In this document: piece after piece, positions 1-12,100 of the stretch
Layout of the letters: each line of letters opens with the position of its first letter
Position numbering within the stretch: the first letter of the stretch is position 1
NCBI RefSeq assembly: GCF_022965805.1
Contig: NC_133109.1
Span: 7,231,869 to 7,295,868, forward strand
Length of the DNA: 64,000 nt
Reading direction: 5' to 3'
Origin: Primulina eburnea
Lineage: Eukaryota > Streptophyta > Magnoliopsida > Lamiales > Gesneriaceae
Program-made: the position numbers and the translations under genes
The notes under the pieces: generated by a model
Told to the model about the DNA's origin: nothing
Seen by the model: only the letters and a program-made list of their open reading frames with translations
Databases searched by the model: none

Positions 1-348
1 AGCTGTATGTATTTAAGCTAAGCATCCTTCAACTAAACATGTCTCGGGAAAGAACATTCCACCGACAAAGAGACATAGAAGACTGCAACTGAATATGAAA
101 CGCCGCACTTCAATCAATACATCTTAGAACAACGCATTGCAGTTAAGACGAAGCATTACAATAAATGAAGCAAACAATTACAAAGGAATAATGAAGTGGC
201 AATCAACAGATACAAAGATTGGAAACGTTTAGAACATGGAATGGAATTTGTGGCAGATGATAAGATGTAGAAAATCCAATGACCACAAGTCCATTTTCCA
301 TATACATTCCAGTAAGAATGTTATATGAACAATATAAGGCATAATACT

Positions 349-650
349 TTGCTACTTATATTGATTCAGGGGCAAGAATCTGTACAGCAAAACGAGGAGT
401 TTTTCCAAATAATTTGGAAGAAGAACTACCAAAGATTGCTGAAAGAGATTTCTCCAGAAGAATCTTAATACTATGTAAAGGGATTAAGATGACTGAAATC
501 ATGATTGGCGGTGCTGGACAAACACCTTGGTACAAGGTAAAGACACCACCAATTTATTTTCATGATACATGAGCTGACATATTGCTAGGAAATAATTTCC
601 TACAGATGTTCAAGTCCTATACTCAAGAAAATGTGACTAGACGATTAGTG
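349..650 (+). pseudogene. Pararetroviral aspartic protease remnant
   Basis: The catalytic triplet region Asp-Ser-Gly-Ala is visible at about 358-372, preceded by Tyr-Ile as in retroviral-type proteases. The second conserved region (Ile-Leu-Leu-Gly-Asn-Asn-Phe) lies at about 577-600, just after an in-frame TGA near 570. In caulimovirids this domain lies amino-terminal to RT in the same polyprotein and releases the enzymes. Bases 1-348 upstream contain multiple stops in each frame and only traces of the same polyprotein. Confidence 0.65.
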
Positions 651-2285
651 TTCACAACACCATCTGATCATAAAATCATAGTCCAGAGACTACGAGAGGC
701 ATTTTACAGAAAATTTCCAATCCAGTTTCGCAGCAAGCGTGGTGATTCAAGAAAACTTCTGAACCCAAAAATGAAGGATTCGAGAAGGTTTGGAGAAACA
801 ATGCTCCAGTTGAGAGAAGATAAAGAACTCCAACCAGAAGATATAGAATGCCTTAAGATAACTCTACATACAAATGAAGTAGAGTTTTAATCTAAGGTAT
901 CATTGGAAGATGTCAAGAAAAGGATTAAAGAAAACTACAATGAAGATCCATTTGCATGGTGGGACAGAAATCAACTCAAAGCTTGCCTTAAAATTAAGGA
1001 ATGCAAAGAGTATGAATTTGTCCATTGTAAGCCTATCCCAATGAATATCATTGATCAAAGGGATATGCAGATTATAATCAAGGAAAATTTGGACCTTGGT
1101 TTATTCAAAGCAGGTATGTCACCATATAGCAGTCCAGGTTTTCTGGTAAGAAATCATGGTGAGATAAAACGAGGAAAACCCAGACTAGTTATTAATTATC
1201 AAGAAATTAATAAGATTCTGGAGTTTGATGGGTATTTTATACCTAGTAGAGAACACTTGATTAGTTGCATACGCAACGCCAAGATATTCTCTAAGTTTGA
1301 TTGCAAGTCCGGATTCTATCAAATTCGGATGCAGGAAGAAAGCAAAAAATTCACAGCTTTCTCCACACCTCAAGGACATTATATCTGGGAAGTATTACCA
1401 ATGTGAATGACTAATTCACCCCAGATATTTCAAACAAAGATGGATAATCTTTTTAAAGATTATTTTAAGTTTATATTTGTTTATATTGACGATGTTTTAA
1501 TAGCATCTAAAGATATGAATGAACATGTTAAGCATTTGGAGATTTTCTCTAATGTTTGCAAGAAAGAAGAACTGGTTTTATCTTGAAAGAAAGCAGTCAT
1601 TGCAACAAGGAAGATTGAATTCCTCGGAATTGAAATCGATGAGTCAGGAATAACTCTGGAAGAACACATAGTGGAAAAGGTGTAGAATTTTCCAGAAAAT
1701 CTCAAAGACTAGAAGCAACTTCAAGTTTCTTAGGAGTTGTTAATTTTGCTGGGATGTTTATAAAAATCATAGCAAAACACAGGAAGGTGTTCAGTCCATT
1801 ATTGAAAAAAGATGCAAGATTTATATGGACAAAAGAACATACAGAATGACTTGTCCATTTGAAGGATGTTTGTAAAAATCTTCCAAAAATGGCCATTCCT
1901 CAAGATGAAGATGATCTGGTATTGTATACCGATGCCAGTGATCATTGGTGGGCAGCAGTTCTTACTAAGCTCACGCCAGATGGAGAATAACCATGTAGAT
2001 ATTGTAGTGGGTTATTCTCAGATGCAAAAGCCATCAGATGTCATATCAACGAGAAAGAATTTTATGCAGTAAAAAGGGCTTTTGAAAAATGACTATTATT
2101 CTTACTTGCAAAGAAATTCACTTTGAAAGTTGATAATACACATGTGAAAGCTTTCTTAAGGAATATAATTGAATCTAAAACTGAGAAAGCCAGATTATTA
2201 AGATGGCAAGCACTGTCAGAATTATATTTTTGATATTGTGATAATTAAAATATCATGAAAATATTCTTGCAGATTTTTTAACAAG
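582..2285 (+). pseudogene. Pararetroviral reverse transcriptase-RNase H, broken
   Basis: This would copy pregenomic RNA into DNA in the virus. The RT fingers and palm are recognisable between about 1020 and 1700, with the caulimovirid signatures FDCKSGFYQI (about 1297-1326) and PQGHY (about 1369-1383). The polymerase motif Tyr-Ile-Asp-Asp is present at about 1483-1494, so the catalytic pair survives. A TGA at 1404-1406 interrupts the frame immediately after the Leu-Pro-Met motif; further stops and shifts follow near 1585, 1683 and 1848. RNase H traces (a YTDAS-like motif at about 1924) run to about 2280. Codon usage is AT-rich like the rest of the remnant. The short open stretches at 582-890 and 903-1406 are pieces of this one gene, not separate genes. 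Confidence 0.7.
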
Positions 2286-2530
2286 AGATTGACATCATTA
2301 ACATTAATCCTATTATCAAGATTCAGAGGTATTTGAGGGAACACCTTGAAATACTTCAAACTGAGTTCAACAAGTTGGTCGTTAACGCAGAAGTTGCGGG
2401 AAGGCTACAACAAGCTGATAAGATAATTGTCTCTGATCGAATTACATGTTGTTTACAGGCATATACTCAGTTATGATCTGTAATGCAAAGGCATATCCTC
2501 TAAGACATTGAGAAGCCATTGGTTTCCCAA

Positions 2531-3552
2531 ATGGAGAGTTTTCGAGTACAAGACTCTATACCTGTAGCGGGGGATTCAAATACCCCTTGCACAAGTGTTA
2601 AGTCGGGATCATCACTAGATGAGTCGGCTGAAACAAAAATTGAGACTCCTGATCCTTATCTTGAGTCTTCAAGTCAACCCTTCACCTCGGGGATTGAAGA
2701 GGGAGAGATCAACTTTAGGCCTCGTATTGACAAAGGCAAATCTATGGTTGGTACTAACGAAGCAACAATTTCTCTATTTCAGGTTTATCAGCAGAATTGG
2801 GAGAAATTGAAAACAAGAATTGGAATTAACCCAGCTACTAACAAGTATGATGTTTCAGGAAAATATCTCAGGGTATGGATGAAACCAAATTCATATCCAA
2901 AGGAGGTCAAGGCATGGGATGAATTCGGGACTCTTGCCTCAGTTTATACTAAATCACCAAGCTTTCCGGAAATTTCAAGACTTCCAAAATGCATCCAGGA
3001 AGCTGTTCATGAAACTTGGGAGAAGATTCTCTCGAAGTCTTTCATTTAATCAAGTTAAGGAGGTCGGATATAAATGTTCAAAAATTTATCAAGGACCCTC
3101 CAACAGAAGAAACACCCCTGGTTGCTTCAATTTCTGAAAATGATATGTCTACACGAAGAGCATGGGGTTTATGGGTCTCTCTCACTGGGATGGATAAAGT
3201 CAAGTTCCTGTTCAAATTTTATAATCATTCAGTGAACGGATCATTCAATTTAAACACCATGACAGGAAAAACCACAAATTTTGCATAAGATTTATTCGAG
3301 AAAAAGAGAAATATTTTGTGGAACAGCAAGCTGCCGGCCAGTAAAGAGACTCGCCGAAAATTCTGTAACATGGCACATATAGGAAGATGGTCAGAAAACA
3401 TCTGCCTTGAATGCCAAAACCAGAAGGAACCTGAATTCGGTAAAGGATTTAAACCGAGATTTGATCGGAAACACTTTACCGACACAAGCACAAGTGGTGG
3501 TGAACCACCTTCACGTTTTCCTCGAGGACAACGAAAACCAAAGATTCCTTGA
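2531..3552 (+). pseudogene. Downstream pararetroviral ORF, possibly transactivator-like
   Basis: An open frame from the ATG at 2531 to 3049 continues, after a frameshift near 3050 and a stop near 3286, through 3288 and on to 3552. The first part is rich in Ser, Glu and Asp, then becomes a mixed globular region. The last part is basic and ends in a Gly/Arg/Pro-rich segment suggesting nucleic-acid binding. In caulimovirids with an ORF after the polymerase, that ORF encodes the translational transactivator/inclusion-body protein. I assign this by position only and could not identify a family motif with confidence. A 178-codon antisense reading exists over its end but has no family resemblance. 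Confidence 0.4.
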
Positions 3553-4420
3553 AAAAAATTAAAGGTGTACATACGATCGATCAGCCCACTAGCAAAAATA
3601 AAAACCCACCATGTGAGTGTAAGGACAAGGACCGCAAATAATAGGTGATAAATGACACTAAAACCACTAATAATGAGTGGTAAAAGACAAAAGGACATTG
3701 GATAATATATCTTTAAAAATCCACTGAATAAAAGCAAGACAACGGGTCCTGAAATTTTCATCTATAAATAAGGACAGATTGGAACCAGTGAAACACACCA
3801 AGAAAAAAAATCTACAGAAAATGTATTTGACATATCTGAAGGTTTTAAAAAGAAAAATTAAGTATGAAAGGAATGAGCTAAAAGCTCTCAGATCATTAGC
3901 TCAAACGTTCCGAGAAAAAGGGGACGAAATTACAGTTGATCTTTTTCAAACGCATTCCTACTGGCAGTGCGATGAAATAAAAGAATGGGAAAAACTGATG
4001 TCTAGATTAATAATCTAGAAAAAGACATTGTAGGAAAGGACCACTCAACCACTATATGGAACCCAAGCAAGCTGTAAAGACTTATGAAGATTTGAAGTTC
4101 GAGTTTCAAATCTGAAGGAGCCTTCTATAAATAAAGAAGCAGAAGGAAGATGAAGCCATCGATCAACCTCTTCATTTTTCTTCAAACTATTTGTAATAAT
4201 TTTATTTCAAGTGTATGTGTGTAGTGAGTTCAGCTACTATTAGTAGCTAAACAAGTTTCTCCTCCTCTACAGGAGGTTACTATGTATTTATAAAATGTTG
4301 GTGTTTGAATGAAGAGATCTTTGCTCTTAGCCCATCTCATGTATTATTTTCAAAATTTTATCTTTTATTGTACACCTTAAGGTAGGAAATGAATTAGGGT
4401 TGTGCTAAGTGCTGCTGAAA
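3553..4420 (+). promoter_or_regulatory. Pararetroviral intergenic region with two TATA boxes
   Basis: No recognisable gene. It has two exact TATAAATA boxes, at 3763-3770 and 4126-4133, each preceded by TC and followed by purine-rich sequence as at pararetroviral promoters. A stop-free 79-codon stretch lies between them (3779-4018) without an ATG at its start; it is Lys/Glu-rich, and I would not call it a gene. A short hairpin with a CTCCT/AGGAG stem is at 4261-4274. Caulimovirid genomes carry the pregenomic promoter and poly(A) signals in such a region. Confidence 0.45.
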
Positions 4421-4797
4421 GAATCTACATCGGTAACCATCGGTTGCGATTGCGTGGTTGGGCTGTGAGTAGCAGTATGTAAAATACGATGGATATAACC
4501 CGGTGGTACTCCGGTCAAAGAGATAAAAGATTTAATTTATTTTACGGAAGCATGATGATCCATTATTTACAAATGAAAAATCAATTATTCAAAATAAAGA
4601 TATAAGGGTAAATTTGGAAATTTAAAAGATATGGGGAGTTGAAACAAAGTGAACTGTGAGTCCTTTGAGCGAGTGTGAACTGTGAAGGAGGTTCATGGTA
4701 TCTTCGTATTCGGTGGAAATTTGCGCATTCCCCACCACGTTTGTCATCACATTATTAACTCTCTCCACCATGTTGAATCATTTAAGAGTTGTATTTT
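4421..4797. other. Unassigned non-coding stretch
   Basis: I see no gene, repeat boundary or motif here. It could be the tail of the pararetroviral insertion or host flank. Confidence 0.5.
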
Positions 4798-4970
4798 TTG
4801 TAAGACAGTCTCATTAATCTTTATCTGTGAGACGGATCAATCCTACCGATATTCACAATAAAAATAATACTTTTAGCATAAAAAGTAATACTTTTCATGG
4901 ATGACCCAAATAAAAGATCCGTCTCATAAAATACGATCTGTGAGACCGTCTCATATAAGTTTTTGTCATT
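4798..4970. repeat. MITE-like element with GAGACGGTCTCA termini
   Basis: A roughly 170-bp unit whose left end (GTAAGACAGTCTCAT) and right end (GTGAGACCGTCTCATATAAG) are inverted copies of each other. The interior, with 'CCTACCGATATTCACAATAAAA' split by AT-rich sequence and 'CATGGATGACCCAAATAAAAG', has no coding capacity. I recall closely similar sequence as a frequent short repeat in asterid genomes. A more diverged copy sits at about 46905-47095. Confidence 0.6.
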
Positions 4971-5003
4971 ATTTGAAAATGAATTTGGTTACTTTTCCCA
5001 AAA

Positions 5004-5133
<130 letters not shown>

Positions 5134-5240
5134 CAGAGTTTTTGCCAAAAATAGTAATTTCCCGCCAAAATGTCATTACTAAAAAAAGAAAGATTTATAA
5201 TGGATATTGATATGTATGTACTGTAATAAATGATCACTTC

Positions 5241-7456
5241 TGTGACACCGTAAAAAAAAAGGTGCATAAATGCATTTTTATTAGTATAAATTTAATTATT
5301 TTCACTTTTAAAATTTTATCACATTATTTTTCGATACAAATTTTATTTGTCCAAAGTATCCAGAAATAAATTAAAATACATTACAATACACTTAAAAATT
5401 AATCAAGCAATATGAGGTTCCCATTCCAAAATCAAATACCCAAAATATAATAAAATATAATAAAATATTATAAATAAACCCAACATATATGTTAAGTAAT
5501 AAATTACAATAATTATTAAGTTCAATATAAGATAATTAGGTTCAATAATTAGATACACGAATATAATAATATTAAGTTTGGATAAACATGAGATTTTTTT
5601 CTATTTAATAAATAAATAAAAATAATTAAATAATAATAATACATAAATAATTAATAATAATAATAATAATAAAAGGATAAGCATGAAACGGCTATATATA
5701 TACCTGAACATTTACTTTCAATGCCATAACCGTCCGAGAAAAGAGAAACGAAAGAAGAGAGGAGAAGGAAAGGGAGAAAAGAGAGAAAAAATAGAGGGAA
5801 AAGCTATACTCTTTCCGAAAAATTCCAATAAATCACCAACTATTCACCTCATATCATAAAACAATATAATGTTGGAGGTGACGTAAGAGGATCGACCGAA
5901 AACAAGGAAATCCATCAAAGATATTCCGCAAATCGGCAACGGTATCCTGTATTCAAGCTAGATACTTTTCGCTCATTTCTCTTATAGCTACACACCAAAC
6001 TAGAGGTCTGCTTGAATAACAAAGTTGTACCTCTTGTTGCATAGATGAGGTACATACCGCGCGTCATCCCAAAATATTGCCGGAACTAAGATTTCCGGAA
6101 TGCCGGAGTACCTCCGTTAGCCATACGACGATATTTAATTCTGGTATCGTTCGGTTAGGAATTTGACAAAAGTTTCAATAAGATAATTTAAGATCATAAA
6201 AAGTTACACATGCTGGAAAACAACGGGCCGTGCGTGGCCACCGGACGGCCAGCCATGCGCCGGCACCATCGACGCGTGTACCACACGCGCCGCCGGAACG
6301 GCGATCTTCCGGCGGCCGAACGTTGCTGAGGTTATTTCCGACTTTTTGGCCAACTTTCGTAATGTTTGGATATACCTTCTAATTAATATGATTTTTTGAA
6401 ATTTAATTAAAATCAACCGGATTAAATTATGAACAAAAAATAATCTAGAAATGATCAGCTAGTTACTTAAAAACTCTAACACATAAATATCATTCATAAT
6501 ATATTTTTAGGACTTGCTCCAGGAACTCGGAGTGTTAATCAAGCCTAAACTGTAAGTTATCAGGTGAGGAAATTACTATTCATTCTTCTATTAAAGTCCT
6601 TTGGCATTTGGCCTGGAAATTTCAATAGCATTTATTTAATGTTCTAATATCATCCACTGTTCATTTCAATTACTGATATATTTTCTCGCATATTTATGAA
6701 TGGATTGATATATCATGAATGAATGGAGTTATGGACAACGGATTTTGGTCCGGAAATTGAGTCCACTGGACAACGTGGCTTCGGCCAGGAAAATGAGTCC
6801 AATGAACAACGGGTCAACAGTCCCGGGTATATGGTTCATCTGAACAACGCGCACCGAATATTTCGGTCCGGAGAATGGTTCACTCGGCTCGTAAAAAGTG
6901 CTCAATTAGAGCCACCAATGTTAATTTATGGATTTTCATTTATCTATTATTTCATTGCATATCATTCATAATATCTAAATTGTTATGCCTATTATTTCAT
7001 TCATCATTATGATGAAGTGTTATTTAAAAGCCATATACTAATCTAAACTCACTAAGTCCTCAACGACTTAACCCTCTGTTTCTTTTCGTCTATTGTAATT
7101 TACAGACACAGGAACCCCCGAATTGGAACAAGAGGAAAATAACTGAAGCTGAAATAAGAGCAATTGAAAGTTGGGATGATCTGTTTATAAATGAATGTTA
7201 AACTTCCGCTGTAACATAATTGTACATATGAATGTTAGACTTCTGCTGTAAAATAATTGTACATATTTGAAATAAGAATGTAAATATTTGTAGATAATCT
7301 TTAAATTATTGTAGAACGTAATTAAATTTTTATCTACAATATCTTTCTAAAAATAATAATGCTAAAAATAAAAATAGAAGTTCAATAAAGAAAGATTGAA
7401 GGTAAATGTGGCACCTAGTAAGGGAATAATTATGAATTCCTAAACCGGGCGCCACA
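5241..7456 (+). repeat. Element A 5' LTR
   Basis: Starts TGTGACACC and ends GGGCGCCACA, followed after four bases by the primer site. A GC-rich island at about 6220-6325 contains two hairpins: CGCGTGT/ACACGCG (6273-6289) and a perfect 10-bp stem GCCGCCGGAA/TTCCGGCGGC with 8-base loop (6289-6316). An array of hairpin units follows at 6732-6882. Stop-free stretches at 6204-6416 and 6723-6971 lie in these repeats and are not genes. Confidence 0.92.
6732..6882 (+). repeat. Array of four ~36-bp inverted-repeat units in LTR A
   Basis: Units start at 6732, 6767, 6803 and 6841, each beginning TGGACAACG or TGAACAACG. Each is closed by a complementary right arm: TGGAC...GTCCA in units 1 and 2, TGAAC...GTTCA in units 3 and 4. 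The G-to-A change on the left arm is thus matched by a C-to-T change on the right arm. The same array is in the 3' LTR at 13947-14097. Confidence 0.8.
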
Positions 7457-7460
7457 GAGG

Positions 7461-7473
7461 TGGTATCAGAGCC
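7461..7473 (+). other. Primer binding site, initiator Met tRNA (element A)
   Basis: TGGTATCAGAGCC, complementary to the 3' end of plant initiator methionine tRNA, four bases after the LTR end. This primes minus-strand DNA synthesis. Confidence 0.92.
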
Positions 7474-7704
7474 TAGGTTTCTTAGAGCCTAGAGTCTAGA
7501 GACAAGAGCCTAAGGTTTATTACAATGTCATACATTAATTTTTATATTTTCCTCATAATTGAAATGTCTCTTTTCAGGATGGCTCAGTTTGCTTGTTCTG
7601 TTTGTATTTTGTCTGGGTATAAATAAAATTGATTGTTTACCCTCTAACATAACTATGTACATTCATTGCAAGATATGTTCATATTTTATATTTATGTGTT
7701 TAGA

Positions 7705-9090
7705 ATGACGTCTTCACAAAATAGTACTCAAGCCAGAATCAAACAAGACATCCCCCCTCAAGATGACCACAACTCGGCAACGGGTGGAAATTCCAGGAAC
7801 GCTCAACACGATCCCCCCCAAGAACAAAACATACAAAATATGTTTGAAATAATGCATCAATTTGTGCAGTTTTGTCAGCAAAATCAACCACGACCTCATG
7901 ATCAAACTCAAGAGCATCACCTTGAGGAAAATGATCGAGCTCTTGAGAGATTTTTGAGATTCAAACCGCCAAATTTTGAAGGAAAACCAGATGCTTGTCA
8001 AGCAGAATCTTGGCTAAGCAAAATCAACAAAATATTCTCTATTCTCAAATATCCTGAAGAACAAAAGGTGAATTTTTCCACTTAATTATTTGAAGAAGCA
8101 ACTCATAACTGGTGGCGTACAGTGGAACATAGGTGGACAAAGAATCACCCCCCAAAAACGTGGGAAAGTTTTCTGCAAGAGTTCGAAGGTAAATATATAA
8201 CTCAAGTTATATTAAATACCCGAGAACGTGAATTTATGGATTTAGTCCAAGGTGACATGACCGTAGCTCAATATGAGGCAGAATCCCACCGTCTTATACA
8301 TTATGCACCACACTACAAGGAAGATGAGGTAAGAAAAACGAAAAATTTGTTCAAGGGTTAAAACTCGATATTCGTTTGGCAACACTGTCCACAGAAGTTA
8401 CCAGTTATGTTGCTGCTGTTAATCAAGCCCTACGAGTGGAAGAAGACATCAAGACACTTCTTAAAAAGGAGGAAGAAGAAAAGAAAATCAGGAAGCCCGA
8501 CCCTTTTGATGATAATAACCGGAAAAGAAAATTTGAAAAGAAAAAAAAATACACATATACACATGTGTATTATACCTATCATGGAAAATATACCTATAAT
8601 ATCGTCCAACCTTATAGATAAATAAATTTATATAATTTCTGAATCAACCGAATTGGATCCATACAAAATATACAATATAAATAATATCCTGTTAAAAAAA
8701 TTATTGATAAATATGGTTTCAAAACAACCCTTATATACAGTATAAATATTATCATCAATCAATTACTTTATATAAGTATATTCTCATAATAATAATAGGA
8801 GGTCCCCCTTATATATCCTCTACTAAAAGAATAGACTTCTATACACAACCAGTCAGGGAAGGAGAAGCTATCAAAGGAAAAGTTTCAAAAAACAACAATA
8901 AAAAGTGTGGATATTGTGGATTACCAAATCATGAAGAAGAAAAGTGCTGGAGAAAAGGTGGGAAATGTCTTATTTGCGGAAGTGAGCAACACCGTATTCA
9001 AGATTGTCCAAAAAGAACGCAAAAGACTCAACCCACAACAAAGCCAAAGATACCAGCTCGAGCCTATGCCCTCTTAGGAAACCTAGAGGA
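7705..9090 (+). pseudogene. Element A gag, broken
   Basis: Encodes the capsid/nucleocapsid polyprotein in intact relatives. The start chosen is the ATG at 7705. The capsid region has the gypsy gag signature FLRFKPPNFEGKPD followed by a WL motif. A TAA at 8083-8085 is in frame with the continuing gag sequence (8086-8361), so it is a point nonsense change. A frameshift follows near 8340. An AT-rich segment of about 280 bp (about 8550-8835) separates the basic linker from two CCHC zinc knuckles (about 8916-9010), and looks like inserted sequence. The knuckles have the spacing C-x2-C-x4-H-x4-C. Confidence 0.85.
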
Positions 9091-9119
9091 GGAAGTTGAC
9101 CCCACTGCAGTCGTAGAAG

Positions 9120-12100
9120 GTACTGTTACCATATTATCCAGTTCTGCAAAAATTTTATTTGATCAAGGAGCTACTCATTCTTTTATCTCAAAAGTTTTTG
9201 TGAATAAATTACCACTGTTACCGGAGCAGCTACCATATAGCTTTGAAATTAGCTCACCTTTAGGGACAACGATGATTACTGACATCATTTACAAAAATTG
9301 TCCTTTAAACTTCAAGAAAAACAATATCTAGCAGATTTGATTGAATTACCAATCAAGAACTATGATATTATTCTTGGAATGGACTGGTTATTTAGACACC
9401 AAGCCCAGCTCAATTGCTACACAAAAGAAATTTATCTTCAAACTTCTCATCCAATCATTTCCAAAGCTAACCATACCATGGGAATAGTATCAACAGTAGA
9501 AGCTAGAGCTATACTAAAAGACAATGGACAAGGATTTCTAGCTTATTTGATAAATAAGCCAAAGGATCAACTCAAGATCTCAGAAATCTCAGTTGTACAA
9601 GAATTCCCAGAGGTTTTTCCTGAAGAGATCAATACTTTACCTCCTCAGAGAGACGTAGAGTTTTCCATTGATCTAATACCTGGAGCACAACCCAGACCTA
9701 AAACTCCATACAGAATGGCACCTTCAGAGTTAAAAGAATTAAAACTTCAATTACAAGAGCTCATGGACAAGAAATACGTCCGACCTAGTACCTCGCCATG
9801 GGGTGCTCCTGTACTATTTGTCAAAAAGAAAGATGGAACTCTAAGGATGTGCATTGATTATCGAGAACTTAACAACGTTACCATCAAAAACAAATATCCT
9901 CTCCCCCATATCGAAGAATTGTTTGATGTTTTACAAGGATCTCAAGTATATTCAAAACTTTATTTGCGGCAAGGATATTACCAATTGAGGATTAAGGAGG
10001 ATGACATCTCTAATACAACTTTTAATACCCGTTATGGACACTATGAGTTTATGGTAATGACATTCGGATTAACCAACGCTCCTGCAGCTTTCATGGATAT
10101 GATGCATCGAATATTTCAACCATTCTTAGAAAAATTCGTTGTCATATTCATAGATGACATTTTGATATTTTCAAGAAGTCATGAGGAACATGCTCAACAT
10201 CTACGATTAATTCTCAAAACTTTGAAAGAGCATCAATTGTATGCCAAATTCAGTAAATGTGAATTTTGGCTAGAAAAAGTGTCATTTGTTGGCCACTTTA
10301 TCTCTAAGAAAGGACTGGAAGTAGATCCTGCAAAAATAGAAGCCATTTCTCGTTGGAAACAACCAATCAACATCACAGAAATTAGAAGTTTTCTCGGTTT
10401 AGCAGGATACTACCGAAGATTCATTAAAGATTTTGCGAAAATTGCTGTTCCCCTGACACAGCTAACTCGCAAAGACAACCCTTTCTTATGGAATGATGAG
10501 TGTGAGAAAAGTTTTTGCAAATTAAAAGAAATGCTTACCAGTGCTCCTGTATTAGCTTTACCAGAAGGGACAGAAGGATTTGTGGTTTACACAGATGCCT
10601 CAAAAGAAGGCTTTGGATGTGTATTAATGCAAAACGATAAAGTTATTGCATATGCATCTTGAAAATTAAAGAATCACGAGTTAAATTATCCCACTCATGA
10701 TCTGGAATTAGGAGCAATAGTGTTTGCATTAGCAAAATGGAGACACTACTTGTACGGTTCCACTTTTGATATTTATACAGACCACAAAAGCCTGAAGTAT
10801 TTATTTACTCAAAAAGAGCTGAACATGAGGCAAAGAAGATGGATTGAATTTTTGGAAGATTACGATTGTTCCATTCTTTATCAATCAGGTAAAGCTAATG
10901 TAGTGGCTGATTCTTTAAGTAGAAAGATTAGCATGTCTTGTTTGGGAATAAAAGAAGAAAGAGAATGGGTACACATCCATTCTCGTGGGCACTTGGTTGG
11001 ATTGAAAATCGAACCTGAATTTCATAATAGAATTAAGCAAAATCAAGAATTAGACCAAGAAGTTTCAAAACTCCGTACTGATACCAATTTCGTCACCAAT
11101 TCACAAGGAATACTATATCATGACCGTATTTGTGTGCCTAGCTCAATGAAAAAGGAAATAATGGAAAAATCACATCAGTCTCGAATCAGCATTCATCCAG
11201 GAGGATCTAAGATGTACCAAAAGATTAAAAAACACTTCTGGTGGAAAGGAATGAAACGAGATATTGCAGATTTCATTTCACAATGCCTATCTTGCCAAAT
11301 GATAAAGGCTGAACATAAAAGACCAGCAGGTCTTTTGCAACCACGTCCTATACCAGAATGGAAATGGGATCAAATAACTATGGACTTTGTGATCGGATTA
11401 GCCCAGCTCCAAGGAGGTTTTAACAGCATATGGGTAATCGTTGATCGCTTGACCAAGTCAGCACATTTCATACCCATAAGTCACAAATATGGGGTAGAAA
11501 AACTGGCTGAACTCTATCAGAAGGAAATTATACGGTTACATGGTATTCCCACTACCATAGTATCTGATAGAGAACCGAAGTTTACGTCAAGATTATGGAA
11601 AAAACTTCAAGAATGCCTTGGTACCAAATTAAATTTTAGCACAACAGCACATCCGCAAACCGATGGTCAGTCTGAACGAACCATTCAAATATTGGAAGAC
11701 ATGCTTCGCGCATGTGTGCTGGATTTTGGGGCAAACTGGGTAAAACATTTGCCTCTAGTTGAATTTTCATACAACAATAGTTATCAATCCTCAATAAAAA
11801 TGGCCCCATATGAAGCATTATATGGAAGAAAATGTCGCTCTCCTCTTAACTTGGATATGGATGAATGGAGATGCACAAAGAATGGACAAGAACGAGCAAT
11901 CAGGCCTGACATTATACAAGAATCTATCGACAAAATACAACTTATCAGGAAACGAATACAAACAGCCCAAAGTCGACAGAAGAATTATGCAGATAAAAGG
12001 CGGAAAGATTTGGAGTTTAAAGTTGGAGATTTCGTATTACTAAAAGTATCACCAAGAAAAGGAATCAAGCGTACTGGAAAGAAGGGAAAGTTGCATCCTC

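Larger units (their letters stand above)
1..4420 (+). mobile_element. Endogenous pararetrovirus (Caulimoviridae) remnant
   Basis: A decayed integrated copy of a plant pararetrovirus that begins before the window. Reading left to right on the plus strand there is an aspartic protease remnant, a caulimovirid-type reverse transcriptase, an RNase H remnant, a further ORF, and a promoter-like non-coding stretch. No LTR or integrase is visible, which separates it from the gypsy elements further along. A separate ORF downstream of RNase H fits Solendovirus or Caulimovirus-like organisation better than Badnavirus; this genus-level statement is inference. Many stops and frameshifts interrupt it, so it is not coding. 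The right edge is set where recognisable signal fades and is uncertain. Confidence 0.75.

Noticed and set aside
3225..3761. 178-codon antisense ORF over the pararetroviral region
   Set aside because: No family resemblance, and it overlaps a recognisable plus-strand remnant.
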